From Microbispora corallina (GTDB taxonomy: Bacteria; Actinomycetota; Actinomycetes; Streptosporangiales; Streptosporangiaceae), in the NCBI RefSeq assembly GCF_016863035.1, contig NZ_BOOC01000013.1, positions 62,001 to 126,000 on the forward strand: a DNA stretch of 64,000 nt. The letters are read 5' to 3'. Positions 23,118 to 31,525 of the stretch are shown here, in pieces; within the stretch, counting starts at the first letter, position 1; the number at the start of each line of letters is the position of its first letter. Both the position numbers and the translations under genes were made by a program. The notes beneath the pieces are model-generated. The model was not told the origin of the DNA and did not search any database. It worked only from the letters and a program-made list of their open reading frames with translations.

Positions 23118-23144
23118 GGCGCCGCGCCCTGCGGGTGCGGCGCC
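23118..23144 (-). terminator. Hairpin after the 78-residue gene
   Basis: GGCGCCGC and GCGGCGCC pair perfectly around an 11-base loop, 13 bases beyond the stop codon of the minus-strand gene at 23157. Confidence 0.5.
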
Positions 23145-23156
23145 GTTCCCCGCGGG

Positions 23157-23393
23157 TCAGCCAGAGATCACGTGGCTGGCGAGCCCGTCCTGCGCCATCA
23201 GCTGCGCGCGCAGCTCGTCCGCGTTCTCGCCGCTCGCGGTCATGATCAGGCCCCGGTCCATCTCGGCGCGGGACAGCGACCTCGTCAGCCGTGTCGCGTA
23301 CCAGCGGCCGGCGTCGCTCCGCCAGATCGACCAGCGCCCGGCGTACTCGCTGCGCAGCTGACTCCAGGCAGCGTCCTCCGCTGAGAACCGCAC
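23157..23393 (-). CDS. Small conserved-type hypothetical protein
   Basis: A 78-residue soluble protein with a Trp/Arg-rich centre (RWSIWRSDAGRWYATRLTR) and an amphipathic C-terminal half ending AQDGLASHVISG. Its base composition and a downstream hairpin support coding. The start is GTG 23393, with only a weak ribosome site. The pattern is one seen in actinobacterial small proteins that I recognise only as hypothetical, so no function is given. Confidence 0.65.
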   Translation of the reverse strand: MRFSAEDAAWSQLRSEYAGRWSIWRSDAGRWYATRLTRSLSRAEMDRGLIMTASGENADELRAQLMAQDGLASHVISG

Positions 23394-23701
23394 TCGTCAC
23401 CACCTCCAGGCTCGGGTGCCGGGAGACAAGGATGTGCTCATCCGGACACACTTGGTAGTGAGAAGCGGTCTCCCCCGTCCGGAGTCCGCGCCACCGCGCC
23501 CCCGTTGAAGATCTTCCGCCGGCTGGGGTCACTTCACCGGTCCTTGATCCGGGCCGTCCCCGCCTCATCCGGCCCATGCCGTGACCGGAAATGACACCGG
23601 TATTCGGAGAAGGTTAGGGATCAGGCCATTTGGGGTTATCTGTCCGGGTGGTCGGCCGGTCCACCATCGGCGCAGGCACCGACTCGACGCCGGGATGGAT
23701 C
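23394..23701 (+). other. Gene-free interval, 308 bases
   Basis: No convincing gene is seen between the small minus-strand gene and the GT4 gene. The right end is less GC-rich (around 23590-23645, with AATGACACC and TTTGGGGTTATC), so it probably holds the promoter of the glycosyltransferase operon. An in-frame extension of that gene upstream of 23702 exists but lacks a ribosome site. Confidence 0.5.
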
Positions 23702-24841
23702 ATGCGGATCGTACGGCTGGCCAACTTCGTCGCCCCCCGCTCGGGCGGCCTGCGCACCGCTCTTGAGGAGCTGGGCGCCGGGTACGCCGCCGCCGGGCAC
23801 GAGGTCGTCCTGGTGATCCCCGGCGAGCGTCCGGGACGGGCCGAGACCCGGGCCGGGCTGGTCGTCACCGTGCCGGGGCCGCTCGTCCCCGGCACCGGCG
23901 GCTACCGCGTCATCACCGCCCGGCGGCCCCTGGCCCGGCTGCTCGACGACCTGGAGCCCGACCGCCTGGAGGTGTCGGACCGCGCGACGCTCCGGTGGAC
24001 CGGCCGGTGGGCGCGCTCGCGCGGCGTCCGCTCGATGATGGTGTCCCACGAGAGCCTGGACGGCCTGCTGCGCGTGCTCGCGCCCCGCCGGATGCCCGTC
24101 CCCCTGTCGAGGCGCCTGGCCGACCGGCTCAACTCCGCGACGGCCCGGTCGTACGACGTGATCGCCTGTACGACGGAGTGGGCGGCGGCCGAGTTCCATC
24201 GGCTGGGCGTCCCCAACCTCGTGCGCGTCCCCCTCGGCGTCGACCTCGGCCGTTTCTCGCCCGTCCGCCGCGACCCCGTCCTGCGCGGGTCCCTGGCCCG
24301 GCCCGGCGAGCGGCTCCTGGTGCACTGCGGCAGGCTCTCCCCGGAGAAGCGGCCCGAGCGGTCGGTCGAGGCGCTGCGTGAGCTGCGCCGCCGGGGCGTT
24401 CCGGCCGTCCTCGCCGTGGCCGGGGACGGCCCGCGGCGGCCGGCCCTTGAGGCGCTCGCGGACGGGCTCCCGGTGCGGTTCCTCGGCCACATCGCCGACC
24501 GGGACCGGGTGGCCCGGCTGCTCGCCACCGCCGACGTGGTCGTGGCCCCCGGACCCATCGAGACGTTCGGCCTGGCCGCGCTGGAGGCCCTGGCCTGCGG
24601 GACGCCGGTCACCGTGGCGGCCGAGAGCGCGCTCCCCGAGGTCGTCGGCGACGCGGGCCTCACGGCGGCCGGCCGCCCCGAGGCGTACGCCGACGCGATC
24701 GAGCGCCTGCTGTCCCGGGACGAGGCGGACCGGCGGGCCGCGGCCCGCCGTCAGGCCGAGCGGTTCGGCTGGCCCGCCTCCGTGGACGGGTTCCTGCGCG
24801 CGCACGGACTCCCCAGGCTGATCGGAGATCGACGATGGTGA
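23702..24841 (+). CDS. GT4-family glycosyltransferase
   Basis: A 379-residue retaining glycosyltransferase with two Rossmann domains. The N-terminal half begins MRIVRLANFVAPRSGGLRTA, with the glycine-rich donor/acceptor loop, and has HESLDGLLRVL. The C-terminal half carries VHCGRLSPEKRPER, FLGHIADRDRVARLLATADV and the donor-binding E-x7-E region PIETFGLAALEALACG. Typical donors are GDP-mannose or UDP-glucose. Start at ATG 23702 after GGGATGG. The stop overlaps the next gene by seven bases, linking it to the SGNH hydrolase. Confidence 0.9.
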   Translation: MRIVRLANFVAPRSGGLRTALEELGAGYAAAGHEVVLVIPGERPGRAETRAGLVVTVPGPLVPGTGGYRVITARRPLARLLDDLEPDRLEVSDRATLRWTGRWARSRGVRSMMVSHESLDGLLRVLAPRRMPVPLSRRLADRLNSATARSYDVIACTTEWAAAEFHRLGVPNLVRVPLGVDLGRFSPVRRDPVLRGSLARPGERLLVHCGRLSPEKRPERSVEALRELRRRGVPAVLAVAGDGPRRPALEALADGLPVRFLGHIADRDRVARLLATADVVVAPGPIETFGLAALEALACGTPVTVAAESALPEVVGDAGLTAAGRPEAYADAIERLLSRDEADRRAAARRQAERFGWPASVDGFLRAHGLPRLIGDRRW

Positions 24842-25677
24842 CGACGCGACTGGTGGCCCTCGGCGACTCGGTGACCGAGGGGCTCGGCGACCCGCTGCCG
24901 GGCGGCGGCTGGCGGGGCTACGCCGCGCTGCTGGCCGAGGCGCTCGGCCCGCGCGAGGAGGTGCTGTTCGGCAACCTCGCCCACAGCGGCGCGACCTCCC
25001 GCGACCTGGCCGCCGCCCAACTGCCCCGCGCCCTGTCCCTGCGGCCCACGCTGGCCACGGTGCTTGCCGGGGTGAACGACACCCTCCGCGGCGACTTCTC
25101 GCTGCCCGCCATCGCGGCCGACCTGGACGCCGTCGTGGCCGGGCTGCGCGACGGCGGCGCGACCGTGCTCACCGCCCGCCTCCCCGACCCCGGCCTCATG
25201 CTCGGCGTGCCGGACCTGGTCCGCCGCCCGCTCACCCGCCGCGTACGGGGGATCAACGCGATCCTCGACCGCCTCGCCGAGCGGTACGGCACCGTCCACG
25301 TCGACCTGGCCGCGCACCCCGCGCTGTACGAGCGCCGGATGTGGGGCGTCGACCGGCTGCACCCGAGCGAGCGCGGCCACCGGTTGCTGGCCCGCCTGTT
25401 CGCCGGCGAGCTCGCGGCGCGCGGGATCGCGGTGCGGGCCCTGCCCGACCAGGAGCCGTCCGGCCCCGTCCCCTCGGCCTGGGACGGCGTGCGCTGGATG
25501 GCGGTCGAGGGCACCGGCTGGGTGGTGCGCCGCTCGCGCGACTTCCTGCCCAGGCTCGGCGCGCTCGTCCTCGCCGAGGCGTGGCACGCCGCCCGCGGCC
25601 GCACCGCCCTGCTCGACGAGCGCTCGGCGGCGGAGCTGGACCCGGTGCTGCGCCGCATCCGCCCGACCCCTGTCTGA
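24835..25677 (+). CDS. SGNH/GDSL-family hydrolase
   Basis: A 280-residue esterase-type protein with the complete SGNH set: block I LGDSVTEG with Ser12, Gly in FGNLAHSG, Asn in AGVNDTL and the Asp/His pair in VDRLHPSERGH. No signal peptide, so it acts in the cytoplasm or on lipid-linked substrates. The gene overlaps the upstream GT4 gene by seven bases, so it may deacylate or acylate the glycan or glycolipid made by the flanking glycosyltransferases. That role is inferred. Confidence 0.9.
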   Translation: MVTTRLVALGDSVTEGLGDPLPGGGWRGYAALLAEALGPREEVLFGNLAHSGATSRDLAAAQLPRALSLRPTLATVLAGVNDTLRGDFSLPAIAADLDAVVAGLRDGGATVLTARLPDPGLMLGVPDLVRRPLTRRVRGINAILDRLAERYGTVHVDLAAHPALYERRMWGVDRLHPSERGHRLLARLFAGELAARGIAVRALPDQEPSGPVPSAWDGVRWMAVEGTGWVVRRSRDFLPRLGALVLAEAWHAARGRTALLDERSAAELDPVLRRIRPTPV

Positions 25678-25747
25678 CCCCTGTCGACCGCTGTCCCGGC
25701 CGCTGTCCTGACCGGACGGCGGCCGGCCCAGAGACGGAGATCACGCC

Positions 25748-26902
25748 ATGAGAGTCGCCATCGTCGCCGAGTCGTTCCTCCCCCAGGTCAACGGCGTGAC
25801 GAACTCCGTCTGCCGGGTCCTCGACCATCTGGCCGCGGAGGGCCACGAGGCCATGGTCGTCGCGCCGTCGCGGGGGCCGGCCGGCTACGCCGGGTTCCCG
25901 GTGCACGCCACCCCGGCGTTCCGGCTGCCGTTCTACCGGTCGTTCCGGGTCGGTCTGCCCAGCCGGAGGATCACCTCCCGCCTGGCGGACTTCAAGCCCG
26001 ACGTCGTCCACCTCGCCTCCCCCACGGTGGTGGGCGCCTCCGGGGTGGCCGCCGCCGCGCGGCTCGGCGTCCCGGCGGTCGCGGTGTTCCAGACCGACCT
26101 GGCCGGTTTCGCCCGGCAGTACGGCCTGCGCGGGGCGGACCCGGCGATCTGGGCGTGGCTGCGGCACATCCACGTCCGGGCGGCCCGCACGCTCGCGCCG
26201 TCCACCGCGACGATGGCCGAGCTGGAGGCGCACGGCGTGCCGAGGCTGCGGCTGTGGGGGCGCGGCGTGGACCTCGACCGCTTCAACCCCGCCCACCGCG
26301 ATGAGGGGCTGCGCCGCGAGCTTGCCCCCGGCGGAGAGGTGATCGTCGGGTACGTCGGCCGGCTGGCCGCCGACAAGCGCGTCCACCTGCTGGCCGAGCT
26401 GGCCGACCTGCCGGGCGTGCGGCTGGTGGTGGTCGGGGACGGTCCCGCCGCGCCCGGGCTGCGCCGCCGCCTGCCCGGCGCCGTCTTCTGCGGGCTGCGC
26501 ACCGGGGCCGAGCTGTCCCGGACCCTCGCGTCGTTCGACGTGTTCGTGCACACCGGGGCGAACGAGACGTACTGCCAAGCCGTGCAGGAGGCGCTGGCGG
26601 CGGGCGTCCCGGTGGTCGCGGCGGCCGCCGGAGGCCCGCTCGACCTCGTGCGGCCCGGCGGCAACGGCCTGCTCTATCCGCCGGACTCGCCGGCGCTCAT
26701 GCGCGAGGCCGTGAGACGGCTGGTCGCCGACCCGGCGGCACGCGCCCGGATGGGCGAGGAGGCCCGGCGCTCGGTGCTCTCCCGCACGTGGACCTCGCTG
26801 TGCGAACGGCTCGTCGAGCACTACGAGGCCGTCCTCGGCGAGGGCGAGGCCGCGTGGACGGCCTCCGCCCCCGACCCGTCGGCGGCCCCGGCGGGCGCCT
26901 GA
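25748..26902 (+). CDS. GT4 alpha-mannosyltransferase-like glycosyltransferase (MgtA/PimB-like)
   Basis: A 384-residue GT4 enzyme. MRVAIVAESFLPQVNGVTNSV at the start (GVTNS loop), FQTDLAGFARQYG, LAPSTATMAELEAHGV, LWGRGVDLDRFNP and GYVGRLAADKRV are all characteristic of the actinobacterial GDP-mannose-dependent alpha-mannosyltransferases related to MgtA and PimB. The donor-binding E-x7-E region is NETYCQAVQEALAAGVP. It follows the SGNH hydrolase after 70 bases. Likely acts at the inner face of the membrane on a glycolipid such as a mannosylated diacylglycerol derivative, though the acceptor is not provable here. Confidence 0.9.
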   Translation: MRVAIVAESFLPQVNGVTNSVCRVLDHLAAEGHEAMVVAPSRGPAGYAGFPVHATPAFRLPFYRSFRVGLPSRRITSRLADFKPDVVHLASPTVVGASGVAAAARLGVPAVAVFQTDLAGFARQYGLRGADPAIWAWLRHIHVRAARTLAPSTATMAELEAHGVPRLRLWGRGVDLDRFNPAHRDEGLRRELAPGGEVIVGYVGRLAADKRVHLLAELADLPGVRLVVVGDGPAAPGLRRRLPGAVFCGLRTGAELSRTLASFDVFVHTGANETYCQAVQEALAAGVPVVAAAAGGPLDLVRPGGNGLLYPPDSPALMREAVRRLVADPAARARMGEEARRSVLSRTWTSLCERLVEHYEAVLGEGEAAWTASAPDPSAAPAGA

Positions 26903-26949
26903 CCCGAGATTGGACGAGTCAGGCGGACGTCCCCGGGAAGGAGGCGGTC

Positions 26950-27510
26950 ATGGCTGACATCGGCAGACACGACATCGGACTGCTGGCGCTGCGGCTGGGC
27001 GTCGGCGGAGTGCTGTTCGCCCACGGCGCGCAGAAGCTGTTCGGCTGGTTCGGCGGGGGCGGGATGACCGGCACCACCGCGATGATGGAGAAGTCCGGCT
27101 TCACGCCGGCCCGGCACAGCGCGCTGGCCTCCGGGCTCGGCGAGGCCGGAGGGGGCGGCCTGCTCGCCCTCGGCCTGGCCACGCCGGCCGCCGGCGCCGC
27201 CGCCGCGGCGGCGATGACCGCGGCCGCCTCCGTGCACGTGCCCAACGGGTTCTTCTCGACCCAGGGCGGGCTGGAGTTCCCCGCGCTGCTCGGGGCCGCC
27301 TCGGCCGCGCTGGCGGTGGCCGGCCCCGGACGGCTCTCGGTGGACCACCTGCTCGGCGACCGGCTCAACCGGCTGTGGATGGTCCCCGTCGGGTTCGCCG
27401 TGGCCGCCGCCGCGGCGACCGTCGTGATCGGACGGCGAACGCGGCGGATGAGGCGCTCCGAGGAGAGGACCCCCCGACCGGAGCCCGTGAGCGTGGATCA
27501 GGGCGGGTGA
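26950..27510 (+). CDS. DoxX-family membrane protein
   Basis: A 186-residue membrane protein with about four spans. LRLGVGGVLFAHGAQKLFGWFGGGG is the DoxX signature (shown as FAHGAQKLFGWFGGGG), followed by GLGEAGGGGLLALGL and VHVPNGFFSTQGG. Members are linked to quinone or redox processes but mostly lack a defined function. A strong AAGGAGG site lies just upstream of ATG 26950. Confidence 0.9.
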   Translation: MADIGRHDIGLLALRLGVGGVLFAHGAQKLFGWFGGGGMTGTTAMMEKSGFTPARHSALASGLGEAGGGGLLALGLATPAAGAAAAAAMTAAASVHVPNGFFSTQGGLEFPALLGAASAALAVAGPGRLSVDHLLGDRLNRLWMVPVGFAVAAAAATVVIGRRTRRMRRSEERTPRPEPVSVDQGG

Positions 27511-27623
27511 GCACCTGTTCCGGAGATGGGGAAGCCCCTCCTAAGACATGGTTTCGCTACTTGTCCAGGGACGGGTCGGATGAGAGCTTCGAGAGGTTGA
27601 CGCCTTTTGAAGGGATCTCTGAC

Positions 27624-28799
27624 ATGTCCGGACTCCCTCAGTTGCCGTTCGAGCGGGCGGACGCCCTGGACGTCTCCCCCGGCTTCGCCGACCTGCGCGC
27701 GAAGTGCCCGGTCACCAAGGTCCTGACCGAGACCGGTGACGAGGCGTGGCTCGTGACGGGGTACGACGAGGTCAGGGAGGTCTTCGCGGACGAGCGGTTC
27801 GGCCGGTCGCACCCGGCCCCGGAGTCGGCCCCCCGGCTGTCGCGGAACGCGTTGATCGGCGGCCCGAACGGCGACCACGCGACCGAGCGGTCCGTGCACG
27901 GCCGGATGCGCCGCCTGCTCGCGCCCGCGTTCTCGGCGCGGAGGATGCAGAGCCTGTCGGGCCGGGTCCAGACGCTCGTGGACGGCCTCCTTGACGACCT
28001 GGCCGACCAGGGGCCGCCCGCCGACCTGCACGAACGGCTGTCGGTGCCGCTGCCGATCCAAGTGATCTGCGAGCTGCTGGGCGTGCCGTTCGAGGACAGG
28101 GACAGGTTCCGGGCCATCGCGGAGGACATGACCGACCTCACCGACCTGGCCCGCTCCGCCGCCGCCCGGGACGCGATGGGCGAGTACACGTACGCCATCG
28201 TGCAGGCCAAGCGGGAGCACCCGGGCGAGGACGTGTACTCCGACCTGGCCACGGCCGACCTGCCCGAGTCCGAGATCGCCCGGATCGCCGGCGGCCTGCT
28301 GTTCGCGGGCCACGAGACGACCGTGAACCAGATCGACTACGGCGTGCTGCTCCTCCTGCGCCACCACGACCAGCGGGAGGCCCTGATCCGCGACCCGTCG
28401 CGGGCCGCCGACGCGGTCGAGGAGATCATGCGCTTCGCCGTGCCCAGCGAGCACGGGCTCGTCCGGTACGCCCACGAGGACGCCGAGATCGCGGGCGTCC
28501 GGATCCGCGCCGGCGAGCTGATCATGCTGTCCACGCCGGCGGCCAACCGGGACGAGCGGGTCTTCGCCGACCCCGACCGCTTCGACATCTCCCGCGACCT
28601 CGCCATCCCGCACGTCGGGTTCGGCTACGCCATGCGCTACTGCCTGGGCGCGAGCCTCGCGCGGGTGGAGCTGCGGGCCGTTTTCGGCTCGCTGTTCCAG
28701 CGCTTCCCCGGCCTGCGGCTGGCCGTGCCGTACGAGGACCTGCGGCCGCGGGCCGACCGCCTGACGGGCGGATTCCGGGAGCTGCCGGTCAGCTGGTGA
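27624..28799 (+). CDS. Cytochrome P450
   Basis: A 391-residue bacterial class I P450. Visible motifs are the I-helix AGHETTVNQ (228-236), the K-helix ExxR pair Glu267/Arg270 in EEIMRF, and the haem-thiolate Cys340 in GFGYAMRYCLGASLAR. The residue usually Gly or Asp four before the cysteine is Ala336, so the haem loop departs from the standard pattern. Catalytic oxygenation of an unknown small substrate is expected, with a separate ferredoxin and reductase not in this window. ATG 27624 is chosen for its AAGGGAT site and because upstream sequence is less GC-biased. Confidence 0.92.
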   Translation: MSGLPQLPFERADALDVSPGFADLRAKCPVTKVLTETGDEAWLVTGYDEVREVFADERFGRSHPAPESAPRLSRNALIGGPNGDHATERSVHGRMRRLLAPAFSARRMQSLSGRVQTLVDGLLDDLADQGPPADLHERLSVPLPIQVICELLGVPFEDRDRFRAIAEDMTDLTDLARSAAARDAMGEYTYAIVQAKREHPGEDVYSDLATADLPESEIARIAGGLLFAGHETTVNQIDYGVLLLLRHHDQREALIRDPSRAADAVEEIMRFAVPSEHGLVRYAHEDAEIAGVRIRAGELIMLSTPAANRDERVFADPDRFDISRDLAIPHVGFGYAMRYCLGASLARVELRAVFGSLFQRFPGLRLAVPYEDLRPRADRLTGGFRELPVSW

Positions 28800-28833
28800 C
28801 GCGAGGCGCCCAGCGGGCCGGGGTTGACGGGGT

Positions 28834-28866
28834 CGGCGGATGCGCGGGGCCGGCGGATGCGCGGGG
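28834..28866 (+). repeat. Two-copy 16-base direct repeat between convergent genes
   Basis: CGGCGGATGCGCGGGG occurs at 28834-28849 and 28851-28866, with a 17-base period, in the gap between the P450 and the MEDS-STAS genes. Probably a small slippage duplication. Confidence 0.6.
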
Positions 28867-28872
28867 TGCGCG

Positions 28873-29742
28873 TCAGCCGTCGTGGTGGAGGCCGGTCCCC
28901 GGGATCCAGCCGCCGCCGAGCAGGGTCAGCAGGCGGGCGACGCCGGAGGGGCAGCCGGCGATCCGCATCCCGGTGGGCAGGACGCGCGCGGTCCGGATCA
29001 GCAACCGCGCCACCGCCGCGTCGGCGAAGCGCAGCTCGGTGAGGTCGAGGGTCAGGGGCTCGTCGGTGAGGGGCAGGTCGCCGGCGAGGCTCGCCAGGGT
29101 GGCGGCGAGCGCGTGGCGGTTGGAGGCGTCCGCCTCGCCGATGAGCCTCAGTCCCAGCGGCCGAGACGTGCGGCGCATCCGCAGGAGCGGCGCCCAGTCC
29201 GCGTCGTCCGCCGGCTCCAGGGTGGAGGGGTGGACGGCGGCGATCGCGTCCAGTTCCTCCTCCGGGAAGATCCGCCGGTCGTACAGGCACAGGGCGAGCG
29301 CGTCGTCCCGGGAGAAGAACCGGGTGGCCTCGCGCTCGTAGCGCAGCAGCCGCTCCGCCACCGCGCCGTCCCCGGCCGCCCACGCCATGTCGCCCATCGC
29401 CCACAGCCCGGTGTAGCCGCCCTCCCGGGCGCGCGCGATCTCCCGCTCCCACCCCGCGATCGCCGTCCCGACGTCGAAGCCGTCCGACGTCAGGTAGCCG
29501 TCCCCGGCGCGGGCCACCTCGAACTGGCCGCGGTCGCACAGCACCCGCCCGTCCACGCCCCGGGAGGCCAGCTCCTCGAGTACGGCGCCGGGCGACCGCA
29601 CGGCGAAGTAGACCACCTTGTGGCCGCGCTTCACTCCACCCCTGACGAAGCCGGCGACGGTCTCGGCCCGCTGGCCCTCCTCGCCGTAGACCCGGCACAC
29701 ATGGTCGCCCGGGCTCAGCCGATCGAGCACGGATGCGTCCAT
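28873..29742 (-). CDS. MEDS and STAS domain regulatory protein
   Basis: A 289-residue protein starting LDRLSPGDHVCRVYGEEGQR. Residues 5-165 match the MEDS (DcmR sensory) domain, including GVKRGHKVVYFA, YEREATRFFSRDDALALCLY and DRRIFP. Residues 190-285 resemble a STAS anti-anti-sigma domain (LTLDLTELRFADAAVARLLI). Such proteins sense small molecules and act in sigma-factor partner switching. GAGGGGA precedes ATG 29742. No cognate HATPase is in the same operon. Confidence 0.85.
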   Translation of the reverse strand: MDASVLDRLSPGDHVCRVYGEEGQRAETVAGFVRGGVKRGHKVVYFAVRSPGAVLEELASRGVDGRVLCDRGQFEVARAGDGYLTSDGFDVGTAIAGWEREIARAREGGYTGLWAMGDMAWAAGDGAVAERLLRYEREATRFFSRDDALALCLYDRRIFPEEELDAIAAVHPSTLEPADDADWAPLLRMRRTSRPLGLRLIGEADASNRHALAATLASLAGDLPLTDEPLTLDLTELRFADAAVARLLIRTARVLPTGMRIAGCPSGVARLLTLLGGGWIPGTGLHHDG

Positions 29743-29970
29743 GACGGTCCCCCTCACCACGGCCGCGGTGGCGCTCCGGCCCCGCTCAGCCGTGTACGGC
29801 CATCCCCCTTGACTATAGGCCTCGGCAAACCGCCGGCCCCGGTGACGCTCGAACCCCACCTCACGCGCCCGCGCCGCGCATGGCCGGGGACGAGGACGGG
29901 TGGCACCTGCACGATCTCCTCGGCACCTGAACGCGCACCGCCGGGGATCCGTCACCGGCGACGGCAAAGG

Positions 29971-30006
29971 AAAAGCCCCGGGTCTTCCGTGGAAGACCCG
30001 GGGCTT
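29971..30006 (-). terminator. Intrinsic terminator of tRNA-Lys
   Basis: Perfect 16-base arms (29973-29988 and 29991-30006) around a two-base GT loop, followed on the minus strand by a TTTT run. It lies six bases beyond the tRNA 3' end, which is the expected place for its terminator. Confidence 0.9.
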
Positions 30007-30011
30007 GTCGG

Positions 30012-30085
30012 TGCGCCGCCAGGGACTCGAACCCCGGACCCGCTGATTAAGAGTCAGCTGCTCTAACCAACTGAGCTAGCGGCGC
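30012..30085 (-). tRNA. tRNA-Lys (anticodon CTT)
   Basis: A 74-base cloverleaf: seven-base acceptor stem GCGCCGC with GCGGCGC, D arm AGCTCAGTTGGTTAGAGC, anticodon arm GCTGA-CTCTTAA-TCAGC with anticodon CTT, T arm with GGTTCGAGTCC and discriminator A. The 3' CCA is not encoded. It reads AAG codons, the main Lys codon in this high-GC genome. Confidence 0.97.
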
Positions 30086-30150
30086 TTGCGACGTGCGTAA
30101 CCTTAGCAGTCCCGGGGACGGTCCGCACATCGACGAACGGGGGTTGTGGA

Positions 30151-30771
30151 TCAGCCCTGCCAGGCGCCGGAGGAGAAGGGGAGCGGCTCGCCGCGGGTGC
30201 CCGGCCCGTCGCCCCACTTGGTGACGATGTAGTCGACCTGGATGTGGCCGTCCTCGCCGTTCACGGTCAGCGTGTCGTCGTTCCAGTCGTTGCCGGTCAG
30301 CTGGGCGAAGGTCTTGCCGTCGATGTCCAGCATGACGCCCTCGTCCGACGGGACGCCCGGGCCGCGGTCGCCGATGAAGAACTTGGCGCTCTTGCCGTTG
30401 TAGAAGATGTAGCCCTCGGTGCCGAGCGGCCAGCTCGGGCTGGCGAACAGTCCCTTCTGCATGGGCTTGCCGATCGCCGGCAGGCCCGTGTCGCCCTGGC
30501 GGCCGGAGGAGTCGTCCCAGAAGTAGGAGCCCTTGGTGCTGCCGCGCAGCAGCACCCGCTCGTTGACGGGGAGCACGGCCCCGGGCAGGGCGGCCGCGGA
30601 CACAGCCGTGGCGGACAGGGCGGCGGACACCGTGGTGACGGCCTGGTTGACCGGCTTCCCGACCGGGGCGGGAGCGGCGGCGATGAGCGAACCGCCGACG
30701 ACGACGGCGCCCGCACACATGGCCACGCACGCGACGCTTCGGTTGTGGCGCAGGTCAAACAGTGTCTTCAT
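30151..30771 (-). CDS. Secreted protein of unknown function
   Basis: About 206 residues. The N terminus has a basic segment (RHNR), then a hydrophobic run (VACVAMCAGAVVVGGSLIAA) and an AAAPAPV cleavage region, so it is probably exported. The mature part has an Ala/Val/Pro linker then a compact region with LRGSTKGSYFWDDSSGRQGD, YIFYNGKSAKFFIGDRGPG and LTGNDWNDDTLTVNGEDGH, rich in Gly, Asp and aromatics. I recognise no enzyme motif. The ATG at 30771 lacks a ribosome site, and a candidate promoter lies about 270 bases upstream, giving a long leader. Confidence 0.7.
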   Translation of the reverse strand: MKTLFDLRHNRSVACVAMCAGAVVVGGSLIAAAPAPVGKPVNQAVTTVSAALSATAVSAAALPGAVLPVNERVLLRGSTKGSYFWDDSSGRQGDTGLPAIGKPMQKGLFASPSWPLGTEGYIFYNGKSAKFFIGDRGPGVPSDEGVMLDIDGKTFAQLTGNDWNDDTLTVNGEDGHIQVDYIVTKWGDGPGTRGEPLPFSSGAWQG

Positions 30772-31042
30772 CAAGAGAGGGGATCTTTCGTGAGACGACA
30801 GGGGCTGGCCTTGTAGCAAGGGGCCTGCAGGGTCACGGCAGTCCGCTGAGAGGGACCACGGGCCGGGCGGATGTGTCGGTGATCACCCGGCGTCGTGCGC
30901 TCTGGCGCTGGCTATGGCGACCGGCCGGAAGGCCGTCGTGAGTCAGACGTGTGATCCGTACCGGGACGCGGAGGTCGTGGTGGGGTCTCCCACAGCGATC
31001 TCCTCTCCCGGCCAATCCAGCCACCGGTCGGCGGCGAAAGCG

Positions 31043-31071
31043 ACACTACCGGACAAGTCAGGACGGGGCAA
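31043..31071 (-). promoter_or_regulatory. Candidate promoter for the secreted-protein gene
   Basis: On the minus strand TTGCCC (31071-31066) and TAGTGT (31048-31043) are 17 bases apart. Transcription from it would give a leader of roughly 265 bases before ATG 30771. The match to the housekeeping consensus is moderate. Confidence 0.4.
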
Positions 31072-31286
31072 AGTAAAACTCACAAAACGCCCAGAAGATC
31101 TACCCGGTTAGGCCAAGCCCGACTGCGAACGCCAAGCCCCTCCCACGAAAGCCCTCACCGTCCCGCCGGGCCGCCGCCCGCCCCGCACGGCAGGCGCCGG
31201 CAAAATACCCAACCCGTACGGCAAGCCGGGGCGGCCACATTCAAGAAGGGCGCCCCCGACACCACGCCGAGGCAAAGAACAGACAG

Positions 31287-31323
31287 AAAAGCGCCGCCAC
31301 GAGATCACCGTGACGGCGCTTTT
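31287..31323. terminator. Bidirectional hairpin with A/T flanks
   Basis: Fifteen-base arms starting AAAAGCGCCG and ending CGGCGCTTTT with one G-T type mismatch and a seven-base loop. A-run on one side and T-run on the other make it a good intrinsic terminator in both directions. Confidence 0.75.
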
Positions 31324-31429
31324 CCTTCACCAAACGAGGGTCAATACGGGGGCCGGCCGTGATCGCGGACGGGCGGCGCGAGAGCACGTCGGGCGGGCCC
31401 GGACGGGGGAGGATCCGGGGACGAAAATG

Positions 31430-31465
31430 CCGGAGCCGGGCAGTCCCCCAACTGCCCGGCTCCGG
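31430..31465 (-). terminator. Strong hairpin downstream of OsmC/two-component operon
   Basis: Perfect 15-base arms CCGGAGCCGGGCAGT and ACTGCCCGGCTCCGG around a six-base loop, followed on the minus strand by CATTTTCG. It lies 200 bases past the OsmC stop and may end that transcript. Confidence 0.65.
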
Positions 31466-31525
31466 ATCGAAGCGGTTCCGCCAGGAATGCCCTCCCCAAA
31501 GGCACCGGCGGGTCCCCCGCTTTCC

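Noticed and set aside
30012-30085. tRNA-Lys as an integration (att) site
   Set aside because: No integrase, no repeated tRNA fragment and no mobile genes on either side. The tRNA is intact with its own terminator.
30830-30900. A thiamine (TPP) riboswitch suggested by GCTGAGAGGGACC on the plus strand
   Set aside because: Other essential TPP elements (ACCTGATC and the pairing partners) are missing and the strand points away from any gene.
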